Shown: in pieces, positions 19,537-31,380 of the stretch
How positions within the stretch are numbered: position 1 is the first letter of the stretch
Layout: each line of letters begins with the position of its first letter
Assembly: GCA_039619475.1 (NCBI GenBank)
Contig: CM077116.1
Span: 276,535,258-276,599,257, forward strand
DNA from: Icerya purchasi
Taxonomy: Eukaryota > Arthropoda > Insecta > Hemiptera > Monophlebidae
DNA length: 64,000 nucleotides
Direction of reading: 5' to 3'
Position numbers and translations under genes: made by a program
The notes under the pieces: generated by a model
Told to the model about the DNA's origin: nothing
Seen by the model: the letters and a program-made list of their open reading frames with translations, nothing else
Database searches by the model: none

Positions 19537-22251
19537 TATTTCTTTTATTTATCAAATTTATTATTTTCTATAACATCCGGTGTCCGATACGTTACGAGAT
19601 AGACTGAGAATCTCATTATTTGATTTTTCAATTTCGTTAAATAAATCGAGCAGCCGCAATTTCATTAAATAACATTATTATCGGAATAATTTTAATCGAT
19701 CCGGGGGGGGGGCGACGAAGTAATTACGAGGCAAGAAAGTATCCGCGAGAGAAGGTGGCGTTTTCCGATCGAATTGCTTTCCAGAACCGTTCAATTGTAA
19801 CGGAATTTTCGCCAGCAGAAGCGCCTTAAAAACGATCACGTTCGCGCCGTGGAAGTGTAAATTTTTCACCGGGCTATGCATTCGGCGCAAAAGTCGTAAA
19901 ATGAAATAAAGTGCAATAAAATAAATTTTAGCCGCTGTTGACGTCTGCCGACAGCTAAAAAATCCGAACGGCCGATTAGATTTTCGGTTGTAAATCGTTT
20001 CATCTTTGACGAAATATTCAATTTTTTCCCTAAATTCGGAAAAATCGAAACGAGAAAATGAAACGCCCTGTCGTGAAAAACAATGCATATATATCTTCGA
20101 GTCCATGGCTTCTCCCCCCCCCCCTAATTGTCTGCCCCGCCGCGTTCCCGCCATGCACACCCATCCCCCATCCGTATTACTTTTTCTCTGCTAGCCCGGC
20201 TTCCTTCGGACACGCATTCGCTTATTCACCGCCCCATATATATATATATATATATAAGTACCGTCTTCGTCGGTACCACCGTTGTTGATTCTGGTCCGCG
20301 CGGTAATTTTTCTCTCGCTAATGTCTGGCATTGCGGTGTAGTTACGAATTTCGAGCACACAGCCAGCCGGCGATTAGTTATGCGCTCGCAAATCGCGTAA
20401 ATCATCTTTTGCTCGTTCGGCCAACGCCGAGGGTCCATTTTTTGTACCGTCCGAGTACGGTACTTTTGGAAATTCTTTTTCAGCCGACAGAATTTTATCC
20501 TGTTTGGCACGTATGAAATGATGCTGAGCGCTTTCGCTGCTAGTAGCCCGTTTATCGTAGAGGCCTCGGACGAGTTACTCGGGCCGTAACGCAATTTAAT
20601 TTGCGTCGGACGGCGCGTGTCTGCTGTTTTGAATGAATTATTTGCCGGCCGTGCGCTAAGGGAACAAGACCGCTCTGATGCGAGGACGGATTCGATTTCT
20701 GCAACTAGGAACCTCTTCGAATCGTTTCCGTTATTTTTCTATTTGTCGCTCCGAATAATAGACTCGTACATGCCTAGTACGAGAATAAGTCAATCGATTG
20801 TAAGCGACCCCGCTTCTCAAGAGGCGATTTTCTATATTTTCGTTAAAAGCGTAGAATATAAAAGGAGATTTCTAATCCCCGCTCTACAACAGACTGGCCC
20901 ATGATCACCGCTTCTGTCCCGTAACTTCAATGGCTCGCATTCCCTGCTCGCATTTTCCGATAACTGTAATCGGGGGGAACTTTAACGATTTCATCTTTAG
21001 TTTCGTTCGTAGATCGCTCTCTCTCTCTCTCTGTATCATATACTTCCGCCACCGCCACTCACAGGATCATGTAATATAGCTTATCCGCCTATCATGATGA
21101 TGATCGAGACTCATTGCCTAAATTTTCTTCTAACCGCAAAGGATTTCGTGGAACCTATTACGAGTATTGATTTTAATAAAAAATTGCGGAATATTTCAAA
21201 TTATTTGCAACGATTATTCTGCTTTTTACGCATTAAAATATATGTCATCAGTAGAAGAATTTACGCCAATCGTATCGGCGACGCGGCACTTGATTTAACA
21301 CTTAGAGTAGCGTAAACAAAAAGCGTAATGCTTGTGAAAGAGTCGAGTAGGTCCGGAGGCTATATGCGACAATAGAGTCTCGGTGATGAAACTCCGACAA
21401 TAGTTTACCGGATAAATCCGACAATGACAGAAGTTCATAAGGTTCCGCTATAAACATTAACCTCGAACAGAGTATGAAATGCTACGCGATTTTTCCCATC
21501 TTTTTTCTGTATGTAAAAACGACAATTTGGTCCGTTATTATACATTGGATACTTTGTGGTCGATTTTAAAAAGATGGATTAAATTTTCCGATTTTAAAAT
21601 ATACATATAATTTCATCTTGGTATTTTCTCTCATTCACATTTGATTAGGCTGACTTAGGCTCGAACGTTTAAAACAAAAAAAAAAAACGTTAAAGAAAGA
21701 TAATCCCTTTTGAAGCAATTACATGAAAAAAAACTTCTGATTTTAAGAAAAAACAACTAATCACGCTGATTAATAATTTACTTTGACGAATATGTCTATA
21801 AAGTGAAAAAAGTAAAATTCAGCGGTTAACGGAGAAGTGACACATAGGATGTGGAATTGTGACCGGGGTGACAAAAATTAGGAGCAATGAGAATTGAGGA
21901 AAAATTATTCGTAATCGAATGACCAAAAAAAGAGGAAGATTGAAAACGAAAGACGACCATAACGTGGAAGGAGATTTATTGAAAAGAACACAGTTCTAAA
22001 AAATAACGGAATCAAGTTCGCGGAAAATTTCCAGATGCGGGGAATTAAAACGAGAAATGCAAGAAGATGAATGTATGAATTACCATTGGAAGGAATGAGT
22101 TCTGGTGATGCTTCTTGAAAAAAGATATTTTCATAAACCGTTAAACAATGTCTAGTTTCTTTTACCTACTCGGACATTTGGAGGTTTCTGAAAGAGCGTA
22201 AAGAAAGCAAATCGAGTAGTAGAGGACTTTCATTTCGAAGGTAAACGAACA

Positions 22252-22253
<2 letters not shown>
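19537..22253. other. Non-coding region with a second CpG-rich patch
   Basis: About 19690-20960 is G+C- and CpG-richer than its surroundings and free of recognisable transposons. It holds G and C runs (19700, 20107) and a short (TA)n at 20236-20256. A 160-codon minus-strand frame at 19678-20160 shows no domain and runs through a G homopolymer, so I do not call it a gene. The remainder (20960-22253) is A+T-rich and unremarkable. Confidence 0.4.
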
Positions 22254-22295
<42 letters not shown>

Positions 22296-22296
22296 A
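22254..22296. repeat. (GA)n microsatellite
   Basis: About 43 bp of GA repeats with minor interruptions. It gives a Leu/Ser-rich stretch in minus-strand frames. Confidence 0.9.
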
Positions 22297-24082
22297 GGAA
22301 AGCTTAAATATGGAAACAAACTCATAAAAAGTGGTTTTAAGTGATTTTATAGCGATCGAACGAATACCTACTAAAGTCGACGAATGGATGCGACAGAGAT
22401 CTCGATTTCCTCCAAATATCGTCATCAGAAAACTACAAAATTCGGGAGATCTATGTATATTAAAAAGGCAGATAGGAAAAATATCTGAACGGAATATTGG
22501 AGCAAATGCAATCTGACCGGGATACTTGTTTCGAAAACGTTCTTTAGCAACAGAGGTAGAAACGGAGTTAATTATTTCGGTAAGGACTATAGGATGAAAG
22601 TTGCCTATATTTTTATTAGCAGAACTGCCACTTCTAGACACGGAACAGCCCTGAATGATCACTAGGACATAATACATAATCAGCGCCGCCAGAAGTGGTA
22701 TTATTATCGTTCGTTATTAATAATAATATTTGTATAAATGGAATTAGTAGGATTATTATCGTTATTTGCATTGTCCTAGAAAGGCCGAAATTAGTCAGTT
22801 TTGATCTGTTTCGGTTGAGCGGAAGGAATAGGCGGTAACGGGGGGTCCGTAGATTTACGCTTCGAGTTAAAGCCTCCTGTTTACAGATAAATTAGAAGGT
22901 TTAGTACTCGTAAACGGCTAACTGCAAAGCGTCTCACTCGGGTCTAAAAATACAAGCGAACGAAAGATAAATTAAAAATAAATTAACTCCGGAATAAATA
23001 AATACAAACGAATCGGCGAAATGAAATTAAACGAAAACGTAGTGCCGAATAATTTCATCGAGACCTCCATAGTCGAGGCACAGAACACGCTAAGAGAAAC
23101 ATGCACGATTTGTTAGTTGAGTTGTTTTTCAGCCTATAATCACTTTGTAAACTGGATTCGTCGAAATCGCTTCTTCGCAAATTAAACAAAAAATTATACT
23201 CGACTGGACTATTGTATTTAATTTTCTTTCATTCGACATTTTTCTCTTCTCCATTGCCGTGTTCGACTGAGACACGGACGTCGCATTAAAAGACGACATT
23301 ATAGAAATAGAATAAAATCGGTAAAAATTGGAAAGCTGTAGCTGTTTTCGGGGAAATTAAAAAATTTATTTTCAAAAAAACTATACCAATTAGTAATATA
23401 TCTAACAATAATAATGGTGCGTATATCAACTGTACATTTTTATATAGTAGAACTTATATTAGTATCAATAAGTGCATTTTTATTTATTTATTTAAGCCAT
23501 TGATCTACAAAATCATCTATTTAAAGTTTATTAGACTGCATTAAAGGCGAGTTGTAACTGCGTTGAAATTTTGAAGCTTGCGAGGAGAGACTTACACATG
23601 TTTTACCATGTTTAAATTTGTTATAAGGCTTGTCATGGCTAATGGTTGGAAACTCTAATCTAGGGCCATGCCAGAGGGAAATAACTGAGATCGAAATGTT
23701 TTCAGCAGTCAATTCTTACAAATGAAAAGGTAAAGAATTTTTAAAAAGATTTAAGCGAGGAAACGATGAAATCGAGAAAAAGCAAAAACAAAAAAACAAA
23801 CAAAACAAAAAAGGTGAAATGCACTGAAATCGACGAGAATTGGAAAAATCGGAAAGAATTTAAATTATGCAAGGGAATTTTGAAAGTAAACATTATAGGC
23901 TGCGTCGAATTTAATTTAATAAGACGCACTATTTAAAGGTACCAAACAAAAAAGCAGTGATGATCTCAAGAAAAATTTAAGTTGGGAATAGATATTTAGC
24001 GTATACAGCCTGAACGGTTATTACACTATCAAGATATACAAGTTTGAAATCACTGCCGCCAGTCAATGCACAACTTGTTGGG
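22297..24082. other. Non-coding A+T-rich region
   Basis: A minus-strand frame at 22162-22677 crosses the (GA)n tract and is not convincing. No terminal repeats or protein motifs were recognised in the rest. Confidence 0.35.
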
Positions 24083-25400
24083 TTTTTTTTTTTTATTTAT
24101 TTTTTTTAATCCTTAGGCGCATCAACACAGGACATTTACCCAACGCAAAGGATTAACAGAATGATGAAACGTAAGAATTTGTAGGTTATATCAGGAAGCG
24201 ATTAAAAATGGAAGAAAATGAAGGTAGCCAACACAGGAACAACAGAAGGAGATGGAAGAGCAAGAATACAGTAAGGGGTCGGGAGGCCAAGGCCAAGCAA
24301 ATTGGAATAAAGGCCTGTGCGTTCCGAGGAGATAGAAGAACATTCAAATATAGAGAAGGTGATTTACATCGCTGGTCAAATTTAAGATAGGAGGATGAAA
24401 AATGAGACTAAACAATATTAAAACGAAAGAGGGAAGCAGGGAGCAGACTGTGATTAAAGCGAAGGCGAATTATGGAAGAAATAACAGAACGGCTGAAGGA
24501 GGGAAAAATTATTAAATCGGAAAGAAGGGGATGGAGAGGATTGTGCAGCAAGGTAAAAGGAGTTAAGATTGGAGAAAAAAGACGGATAAAGATCAGTCCG
24601 AAAGTCATGGTGAAAACGATACGAGAGAGGGCAAAAACTTTGGGAGGGGAATCTGTTTATGAAACGGCCATTTACTGCAGCTAGACATGCCAAGGAATGC
24701 GCAAGATCGCAACCAATGATGCCGCAGTGGCCCGGAATCCAGAGCAGATCAATTAGGATAGAACGGTAGTGTTAATAAATTATAAATTAAGGAACGAATA
24801 TAAAGAATAATAGGATCTGACGAGGGTTTAGGGAAAGGCGACGAGATGGCTAATAAAACGCTTTTCGAATCAGAGCATACGAGGAATTTCGATAAATTGG
24901 ATGTTGAGGATATAAAAAGGATAGCATGTAAAATAGCCATGGATTCGGCTAAAAAGATAGAAGAAAAAGAAGGGAGTTGAAAATACTCGGAATAGTTAAG
25001 ATCAGGAAGAATAAAAGCAGCTCCGACACCTGACACAGATCTTGAGCCATCCGTAAAAATCATGCTATGGGTTGGAAAGAGTGAGGATAAAGTTTGGTTA
25101 AATTCGTTATGTATATTACAGGAAGTGGAAAAGATTTAATGTTAGAAGGGAGAGAAAATAGCTTAGGAGAATACGACAGTTTTAAGAAGTTGTAAGTGAA
25201 GTATGGGTACTTGTTATAGGAGAGGATGAAGTGAGAAAATAGGGACAAGTGAAAGAATTGGAATTTTTCGTGGAGAGAAACGCTAATTGCTCAGAACATA
25301 TTGATAGGAATTCACGAGTCAGAGGAGATAGAAGACTGGAAAAACAAAAAAGTCCCGGTAAAGACAAAATAACAAAATTAAACTGGGAGGCGTACAATTA
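24083..25400 (-). pseudogene. RNase H-bearing LINE, 3' portion (copy D1)
   Basis: A 5'-truncated non-LTR retrotransposon on the minus strand ending in an A-rich tail (T runs at 24083-24108). The clear segment at 24749-25063 is an RNase H domain: MIFTDGSRSVSGVGAAFIL with the first catalytic aspartate, LAESMAILHAI with the glutamate, and VCSDSKSVLLAI with the next aspartate. Further 3', IIRLRFNHSLLP parallels the copy at 36290-37990. Upstream of the RNase H the frames are broken. RNase H-containing LINEs belong to the I/jockey group; the clade cannot be fixed from this fragment. Confidence 0.75.
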
Positions 25401-25439
25401 ATAAAAATCTTAATAATAACTATTTAATGTAATTTTAAA

Positions 25440-26565
25440 AAACTGGGCATTATTCATTACATATAGAAATACTTTAATATTAAAAAGGGGGGATCGTTAC
25501 AAAATTGAAAACTATCGTCCAATCTCTTTCTAAAATCTGTAAAAAAAAGAATGCAACCTATTACCTGTGGGAACAATCTGGTTTTAGAAAGACACGAGAT
25601 CACCTACATGTGTAATGAATCAAATCATTGAGCATGTATGGAATACCAAATATATATATATACCATATATATATATATACATACATATATATTGTTCTAA
25701 TTGATAGCAATAAAGCTTTCGACTCTTTCTAGAATATCGGTTTTATTATAGTTTCACTTAAAAGTCAAGGAATTCTGGAAAACTGCATAATATTAATAAA
25801 AAAATACGTATAAAGATCATAGAGTCAGAATACTAACAGACATTAAATAATCCCCACCAGCACCAGTTTTACTTAATTGCGAACTGGAAGATAATTTTAG
25901 TAAATTCAGCTAGGATAATAATAAAGGTCTAAACATAAATGTAAAAAGAATTTCCAATTTAAAGTACGCGGACGACATGGTTCTCTTGTCAAAAACTATG
26001 TTAACCGAATTAGACGGTCTGAGGAAAAAGACTGGTCTCTCTATAAATATCAAAGACACGAAAATACTTACAAAAATCTTAATCGCTGATAAAGTACGAA
26101 TAACCGGAAAGGATTAAATAAGCCAAATAAAGTGTATCTAGGTCAGCAATTATCCTTCGAAAATCGTATTGAAAATTAAGTAAATGCAAGAATAACGCTT
26201 GGAACAAATCTTAAAAGTATACTTAATGGTCCCTTTAACAATTACCACAAGAATCTAATTTTCAACATATCTATTATAATTATAAATTTAACATAAGGCA
26301 GTGAAACCTGTTGACTTCAAAAATTGTTCATAGAAAATAGAGATTAAAACACAATCGAACACGTTCCATATTAAATATTAATAAAAAAGATAAATTTCCG
26401 CTTAAATTTATAAAACAAAAATTAAAAAACAATGCAGACGCAATAAGATACATTAGCAGACAAAAAGGTACTTGGACGGGTCATGTAACAAGGAATGAGT
26501 GATGACCGATTTTCTGGTTCCTCTCATATTGTGAAAGAAGGGAACGATATCAACTGACGAGGTGG
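25440..26565 (+). pseudogene. LINE reverse transcriptase remnant (copy C)
   Basis: Plus-strand remains of a non-LTR reverse transcriptase with many stops. KIENYRPISF (25510 region) is the standard NYRPIS block. Then come IIEHVWNTK, an ISNLKYADDMVLLSK catalytic box with intact YADD (25965-25976), LSININDTKIL-like sequence and, near 26470, GTWTGHVTRNE, resembling the W-x-G-H-x-x-R C-terminal motif of RTE/CR1-like elements. A TA-rich insertion (25651-25690) lies inside. It is more decayed than the other LINEs and not obviously the same family as the copy at 42 kb. Confidence 0.75.
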
Positions 26566-28240
26566 AGGGTGATTTTAGTTGTCTTTTGTATAATAAACAT
26601 TTTCAAAGCTATAGACACAGAATCAAATGGGAGAGGTTGCAAGAAACCTTTGCTCATTTTGATAAATTTGATATTTAGTTTTTTTTTAAATAAGAAAAAC
26701 TGCTGAAAAAGACCATACCAGCTAAAATGTTCCATTGCTCTCATTACCGAAGTGAACCCATAAAAGGTGTACGTGAAAGCAAATTTTAAATCAAAAAACC
26801 AATTGAGAGCATAATAGAGTTGGAGGAATGAAAAGAAACGGCTTCAAGAACACCTTTGAAACCGGAAAAAATATGAAATTTATTGATCTCTCTTCAGTGT
26901 TTCTAGGGTTACCATCAATGTCCGGGCCCTCCGGTGATTAATATTAAAAAGAAAAAAGAAAAGGACTTAATTTTAAAGTTGAAAATTTACGAATTAATTA
27001 CCATTAAACAAAAGCCGAGCCAAAGCAGCGCGCAGTGTGTAAGACAGTCGCAGGTTTTCATTGAAGGAAACTAAAAGAATCAGTAGACTTTGGTGGAGTT
27101 ATAATGGCGTTCTAAAATGCCCGGTGAATTTCTGCCAGTCGTTAGCATTACTAGCACAAAAATTAAAAGTTTGCAATTAATCAACAACACCGCAAATATT
27201 TATCTGCTGTGACAAAAAACGGCTTGCATTCAATATGTTTGGTCGACAAAACGCGGGAAACGTTTGCAGTACATGACGGAGCTAATTCGGTTCGCAATCA
27301 CCGAATGCGTATTGTTTCCGACTTTAGCAGTCTAGTGACATCACGTTAAGTAAAATCGGCGCGTATCGTGAATTTCTGATTAAACATTTAAACATATATT
27401 GTTTCTGATCAATAATGTTTCCGTTCTTAAATGGTGTTTCCAATTAAACTGTCAAATGTGTTTCCAATTAAATATTCCAGTGCGTATTGTTTTCAATTGT
27501 CGAATGTGCATCGTTTGCAATTTTTCTGCCTGTCATTCTGTTAAACTCTGTAAGAAGAGTAAAATAACAGTTGTCGCAACTCTTCTGTCGCTTATCTTCG
27601 CCCGTTTTTTTTTTTAATTCCCGCTTTCCCGATATAAATCTTTTTACTAATACGGAGAAAAAAAGTTTAACATATTACGCTTTAAGTACGTATACGTGCA
27701 ACAATTTTTAAAACAAATTTATTTATTTATATATATATATATATATAAAAAAATATATATATGTATATATTTACTAACTGTTATCCACAGCTTCGCCATA
27801 CATTTAAATCTGTACGTGGAAATTAATAAAAAAAAATTTGTTTTATCTGGAATTATATTTATGTAAAGATTATTTCTTTCTTTGGGAAACATATTTATCA
27901 CCGTCCAACAAAAAATTTCACGTCTAGCTGAAGATTATCGATCTTTCTATAACTTGTCAGTCGTGATCTAAGAAAAAATTTCACTCAACTAAACAGCACA
28001 CACATCCATTATTTTGAAGGGGCTGAGTTATTCACACGGTGATCTCCCATAATTACACATTTAAAGGAACATCTTCACTCATATCTTTCAATTTTATTAA
28101 AATTAATCTATTAACACAACAGCAAACTACAATAGTTGAGTAAAGACTTCAAGTTTTTGAGTATAAACAGCATTTCCGATAGCAAATACTAAAAATTCCG
28201 TTGCAGCATTTACTATTATTAGTACCACTATTATGTAAAT
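26566..28240. other. Non-coding region
   Basis: A degenerate local repeat around 27395-27560 reuses blocks such as GTGTTTCCAATTAAA and TGCGTATTGTTT. A (TA)n tract lies at 27729-27775. No gene was recognised. Confidence 0.4.
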
Positions 28241-28587
28241 CAGGGGTGGCCAACCCAGATGATCTCGTGAGCCACTTTGAAAATGCATCATAACTCCGCG
28301 GGCCGCATATAAAATCATATATCACCATATTAGATTTAGACCCCCCATAGACATTCTTTATAGTGAAAAATTGAAACATAATGCGAGTTATTATCATTGT
28401 GTTTACTATTATTCTTACATGTAAACATAGATAGCAAAATAATAATGATACTAGGGGATGGTCACGAGTGAAACATAAAACTTGTTATATTAAATGTCCC
28501 AACATGCAGGTGCATTATGAGTTCCTAGAACATAATTTTTTACTACTTTGAAAATGTTCAAGGCGGGCCGAAAGTTGGCCACCCCTG
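28241..28587. mobile_element. hAT-type MITE
   Basis: A 347-bp element with perfect 14-bp inverted ends, CAGGGGTGGCCAAC, and additional GCGGGCCG-type subterminal blocks on both sides. It is flanked by a perfect 8-bp duplication, ATGTAAAT (28233-28240 and 28588-28595). There is no coding capacity. The end sequence and 8-bp duplication identify it as a hAT derivative. Confidence 0.93.
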
Positions 28588-28901
28588 ATGTAAATTATCG
28601 CCGCCGTACTTATTTCTAATTTTATTGATGTAATCATTGTTATAACTTACTAAATTTACTTCTGTATCAATTGTTCTTTGTCCCCTTTTTCGTAAAATGA
28701 CGTAGAATTTTTTGATTTTTCTGATTTTTCTTAAATGTTTCTGTTACGTTTTGAGAGCTTCTTTCTTCTAGTGTTCTTTTATTTCTGCCTTGGATGTCCG
28801 GTAACTTACGTGCGAAATCTTTCCGATATTCAGTATCTTCTAAAGACTTATACCTCCTTTTTTCGCTCGGCCCAAAACGCGGCTATTGTTTGAGGGGCCA
28901 G

Positions 28902-29163
28902 CTCTTTCCGGCGCAATCTTTCGGGCGTGAACCTTTCGGACGTGGATTGTTCGGGCGATAATGAACGAGGGTTTTTATTGAGACCTTTTTACAGGCTACC
29001 TGCGGTGATTTTCAGGTATCATCCATTAAATGTTATCATTTGTGTTAGAGAGAAACACGAGTTACCACATTTATTTCTATATTACCTATTCACTGCTATC
29101 ACAGATTCCATACAAAAAATTCCGCTCTTCATTAACGATTTAGTTTTTCCACATGTATAGCAA

Positions 29164-29198
<35 letters not shown>

Positions 29199-29791
29199 CA
29201 AAACATATACTTTACATAATTATATTGGGTTATTTATTTTTTTTAAATAACGACTTCGGAGTGAAATACAAATAAACAGACTTTTATGATGTAAATTTAA
29301 CAGTTCCGTTAGCATTAGTAATACGAAACGGATGAAGATGAGTAATATTAATAATTGGTCAAATGCAATATCGGTTCTTTTCATTTTTTTTTTTTTTATG
29401 TATAGTCATCCATATTTAAAAAATTACAAACCATTGACTCTACGATGTAGCATAACTGGATTGAATTTTCTTCTAATATATATATATATATTATATTATC
29501 TTTCTTTTTCATTAGTATCTAGCAAGTTTATTTGGGGATACGTTTATTGAAGTTTCCTCTGTTATCTATAATTTTAATTATATATTTAATTCCTTGACGA
29601 AGCTACTCCGAAGTTTCAAAAAAATATCGAAAAAGACAAATAAAGGCACAAAAATTTCTAAACATATATAAATAAACACATTTATGTTAATTTTGGGCGA
29701 GAAATATATACAATACTACAAATTAAGAGTAAAAACCTTCGTTCAGTACCGCCCAAACGATCCACGTCCGAAAGATCGCGCCTGAAAGAGG
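28902..29791. mobile_element. Inverted-repeat element of unknown class
   Basis: The left end (CTCTTTCCGGCGCAATCTTT...) is inverted at 29730-29791. The best shared blocks are CTTTCGGACGTGGAT, GGGCG and TGAACGA followed by GGTTTTTA. The left arm is longer because a CTTTCGGGCGTGAAC-like subunit is duplicated in it. The centre is A+T-rich with a (TA)n tract at 29166-29194 and no convincing gene. I found no matching target duplication. It is probably a non-autonomous DNA transposon; the superfamily is unknown. Confidence 0.6.
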
Positions 29792-30414
29792 GCGACCGTG
29801 GCGGCATTCTGCGACAGTTGCGGTTCATCTTTATAAAGCTGAAGAAACCGGTATTTAAAAGGTGCCCCGTAAAAAACTTTTTTCCCCGACTAATAGTAAG
29901 GGCTTTGAAATGGAAATCGTAAAAACTTCAAAAATACAAAGGTCAAAAAACCCCGATAAACAAGAGAAATAGGTTTTTTTGAGATAGTGTAAAAGTTGCG
30001 ACAGATATTGAGCAACGAAACTGCGATCGTAACATCATACAGTGAATTCTTCATCGACTCCATAATCTGTGAATACGAATTTACATTCACACCGGCGGCG
30101 CTGCTAACAGATGCTGTAAATGTAAGAAAAATAAACCGTTCCGTTTCACGCATTTCGCTTCGAGACTTCATTTATATTTTCAAATGTTCGCATAAGCGGA
30201 GTTTAAAAGCGATGGAAAATTCTCGCTGTTAATTTTTCAAAGTATCCGAAGTTATCTATCAAATTTTATCGCTACCTCTCCAGCCCTGTTGAACCGCACC
30301 GTCTTGGTCACTCGGGAGCATTTTCTTTCGCATTGTTAAACGTACACAAAATCCGCACAAACTACGAACGATAAAATTCGAATCGCATCAGAAGTGCATA
30401 AATTTGGGATAACA
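29792..30414. other. Non-coding stretch
   Basis: Overlapping open frames on both strands (29890-30232) show no domain. No repeat ends were recognised. Confidence 0.35.
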
Positions 30415-30748
30415 ACAATATAATGATAAGTTATAAATATTATATTTTAAAAACCCTTAAATTACGTTGCAAATGTTATATATTTTTATATATTGCACGG
30501 ACACAGCTCCATGAATATGTCAAGTAGACGAAACCGGTAGGACGAATTTTACATATATTTTGTGAATTAATTATGTTTTTAAAACTTGTATTTTAATTTA
30601 ATTAATAATTTAATATAAATAAAGTTATATGTTTTAATGAATTGAAAGGTACTACTCTGTGTCCGTGCAATATATAAAAATATATAACATTTGTAACGTA
30701 ATTTAAGGGTTTTTAAAATATAATATTTATAACTTATCATATTATTGA
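30415..30748. mobile_element. Palindromic MITE
   Basis: Terminal arms of about 92 bp (30415-30506 and 30657-30748) are almost perfectly inverted. Inner ends read TTGCACGGACACAG and CTGTGTCCGTGCAA, and the arms share AACCCTTAAATTACGTT (with one mismatch) and ATAAGTTATAAATATTATA. A unique 150-bp centre contains no gene. The target duplication is not clear because the outer flank is A+T-rich. Confidence 0.8.
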
Positions 30749-31380
30749 GACAAGCGATTACAGGAAAAAATAACACATAATAATGAAATTAACCGAAATA
30801 GTATAGCGGATGCCGACTTTTAAAAATTAATTCTTCTCTTAAACATACATTGGTTGTTATACTAATATTCGTAATGGTTTGTTTCGTGTGGATCGTAAAG
30901 TTTTAATTAGTGCGTCGCGAGCTGTTATTGCATTTAAGAAGTAATATCAAATTTTCTTTAACTTTTAAAAAACAAAAAAAATAAATAAATAAATAAAAAA
31001 AGGAAACACAAGAAAACGTATATATTATACATATACATTTAAAATTTTACAAAAAAAAAACAAAAACAAAAAACAATTCAATAATTCCTCTGAAAATTTA
31101 ATTAAACTAAATTACAGGGTAAAATATAACTATTTAGATAAAAGTTTATGTGATATTACGATTATCCTCAGGCAACATTCGTACTTTAGAAATAGTAGAA
31201 TTAACAAAAATCCATATTAAACGATTTTAATAAAACAATTACTCATTTATACGACAAGTATTGGAAATATCGGTGGTATTTTTAATTGTTGTCGCGGTAC
31301 CGAGACTCCGATTAAAGTATAAATGCTGTTTAAGAGTAACCGCAATATCTTTCCTTTGAGCTATATTTCACTATGAAATA
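30749..31380. other. A+T-rich non-coding stretch
   Basis: A runs and simple A+T repeats, with no open frame of note. TA at 31379-31380 is the left target site of the mariner. Confidence 0.4.

Noticed and set aside
19678..20160. 160-codon minus-strand frame
   Set aside because: Runs through a G homopolymer at 19700, has no recognisable domain, and lies in CpG-rich DNA where long frames occur by chance.
22162..22677. 171-codon minus-strand frame with NIGNFHPIVLTEII
   Set aside because: Crosses the (GA)n tract (poly-Leu/Ser). The NFHP segment faintly recalls LINE ORF1 but no second block supports it.
26880..26960. Possible transposon end (AGGGTTACCATCAATGTCCGG)
   Set aside because: No inverted partner was found within a reasonable distance.
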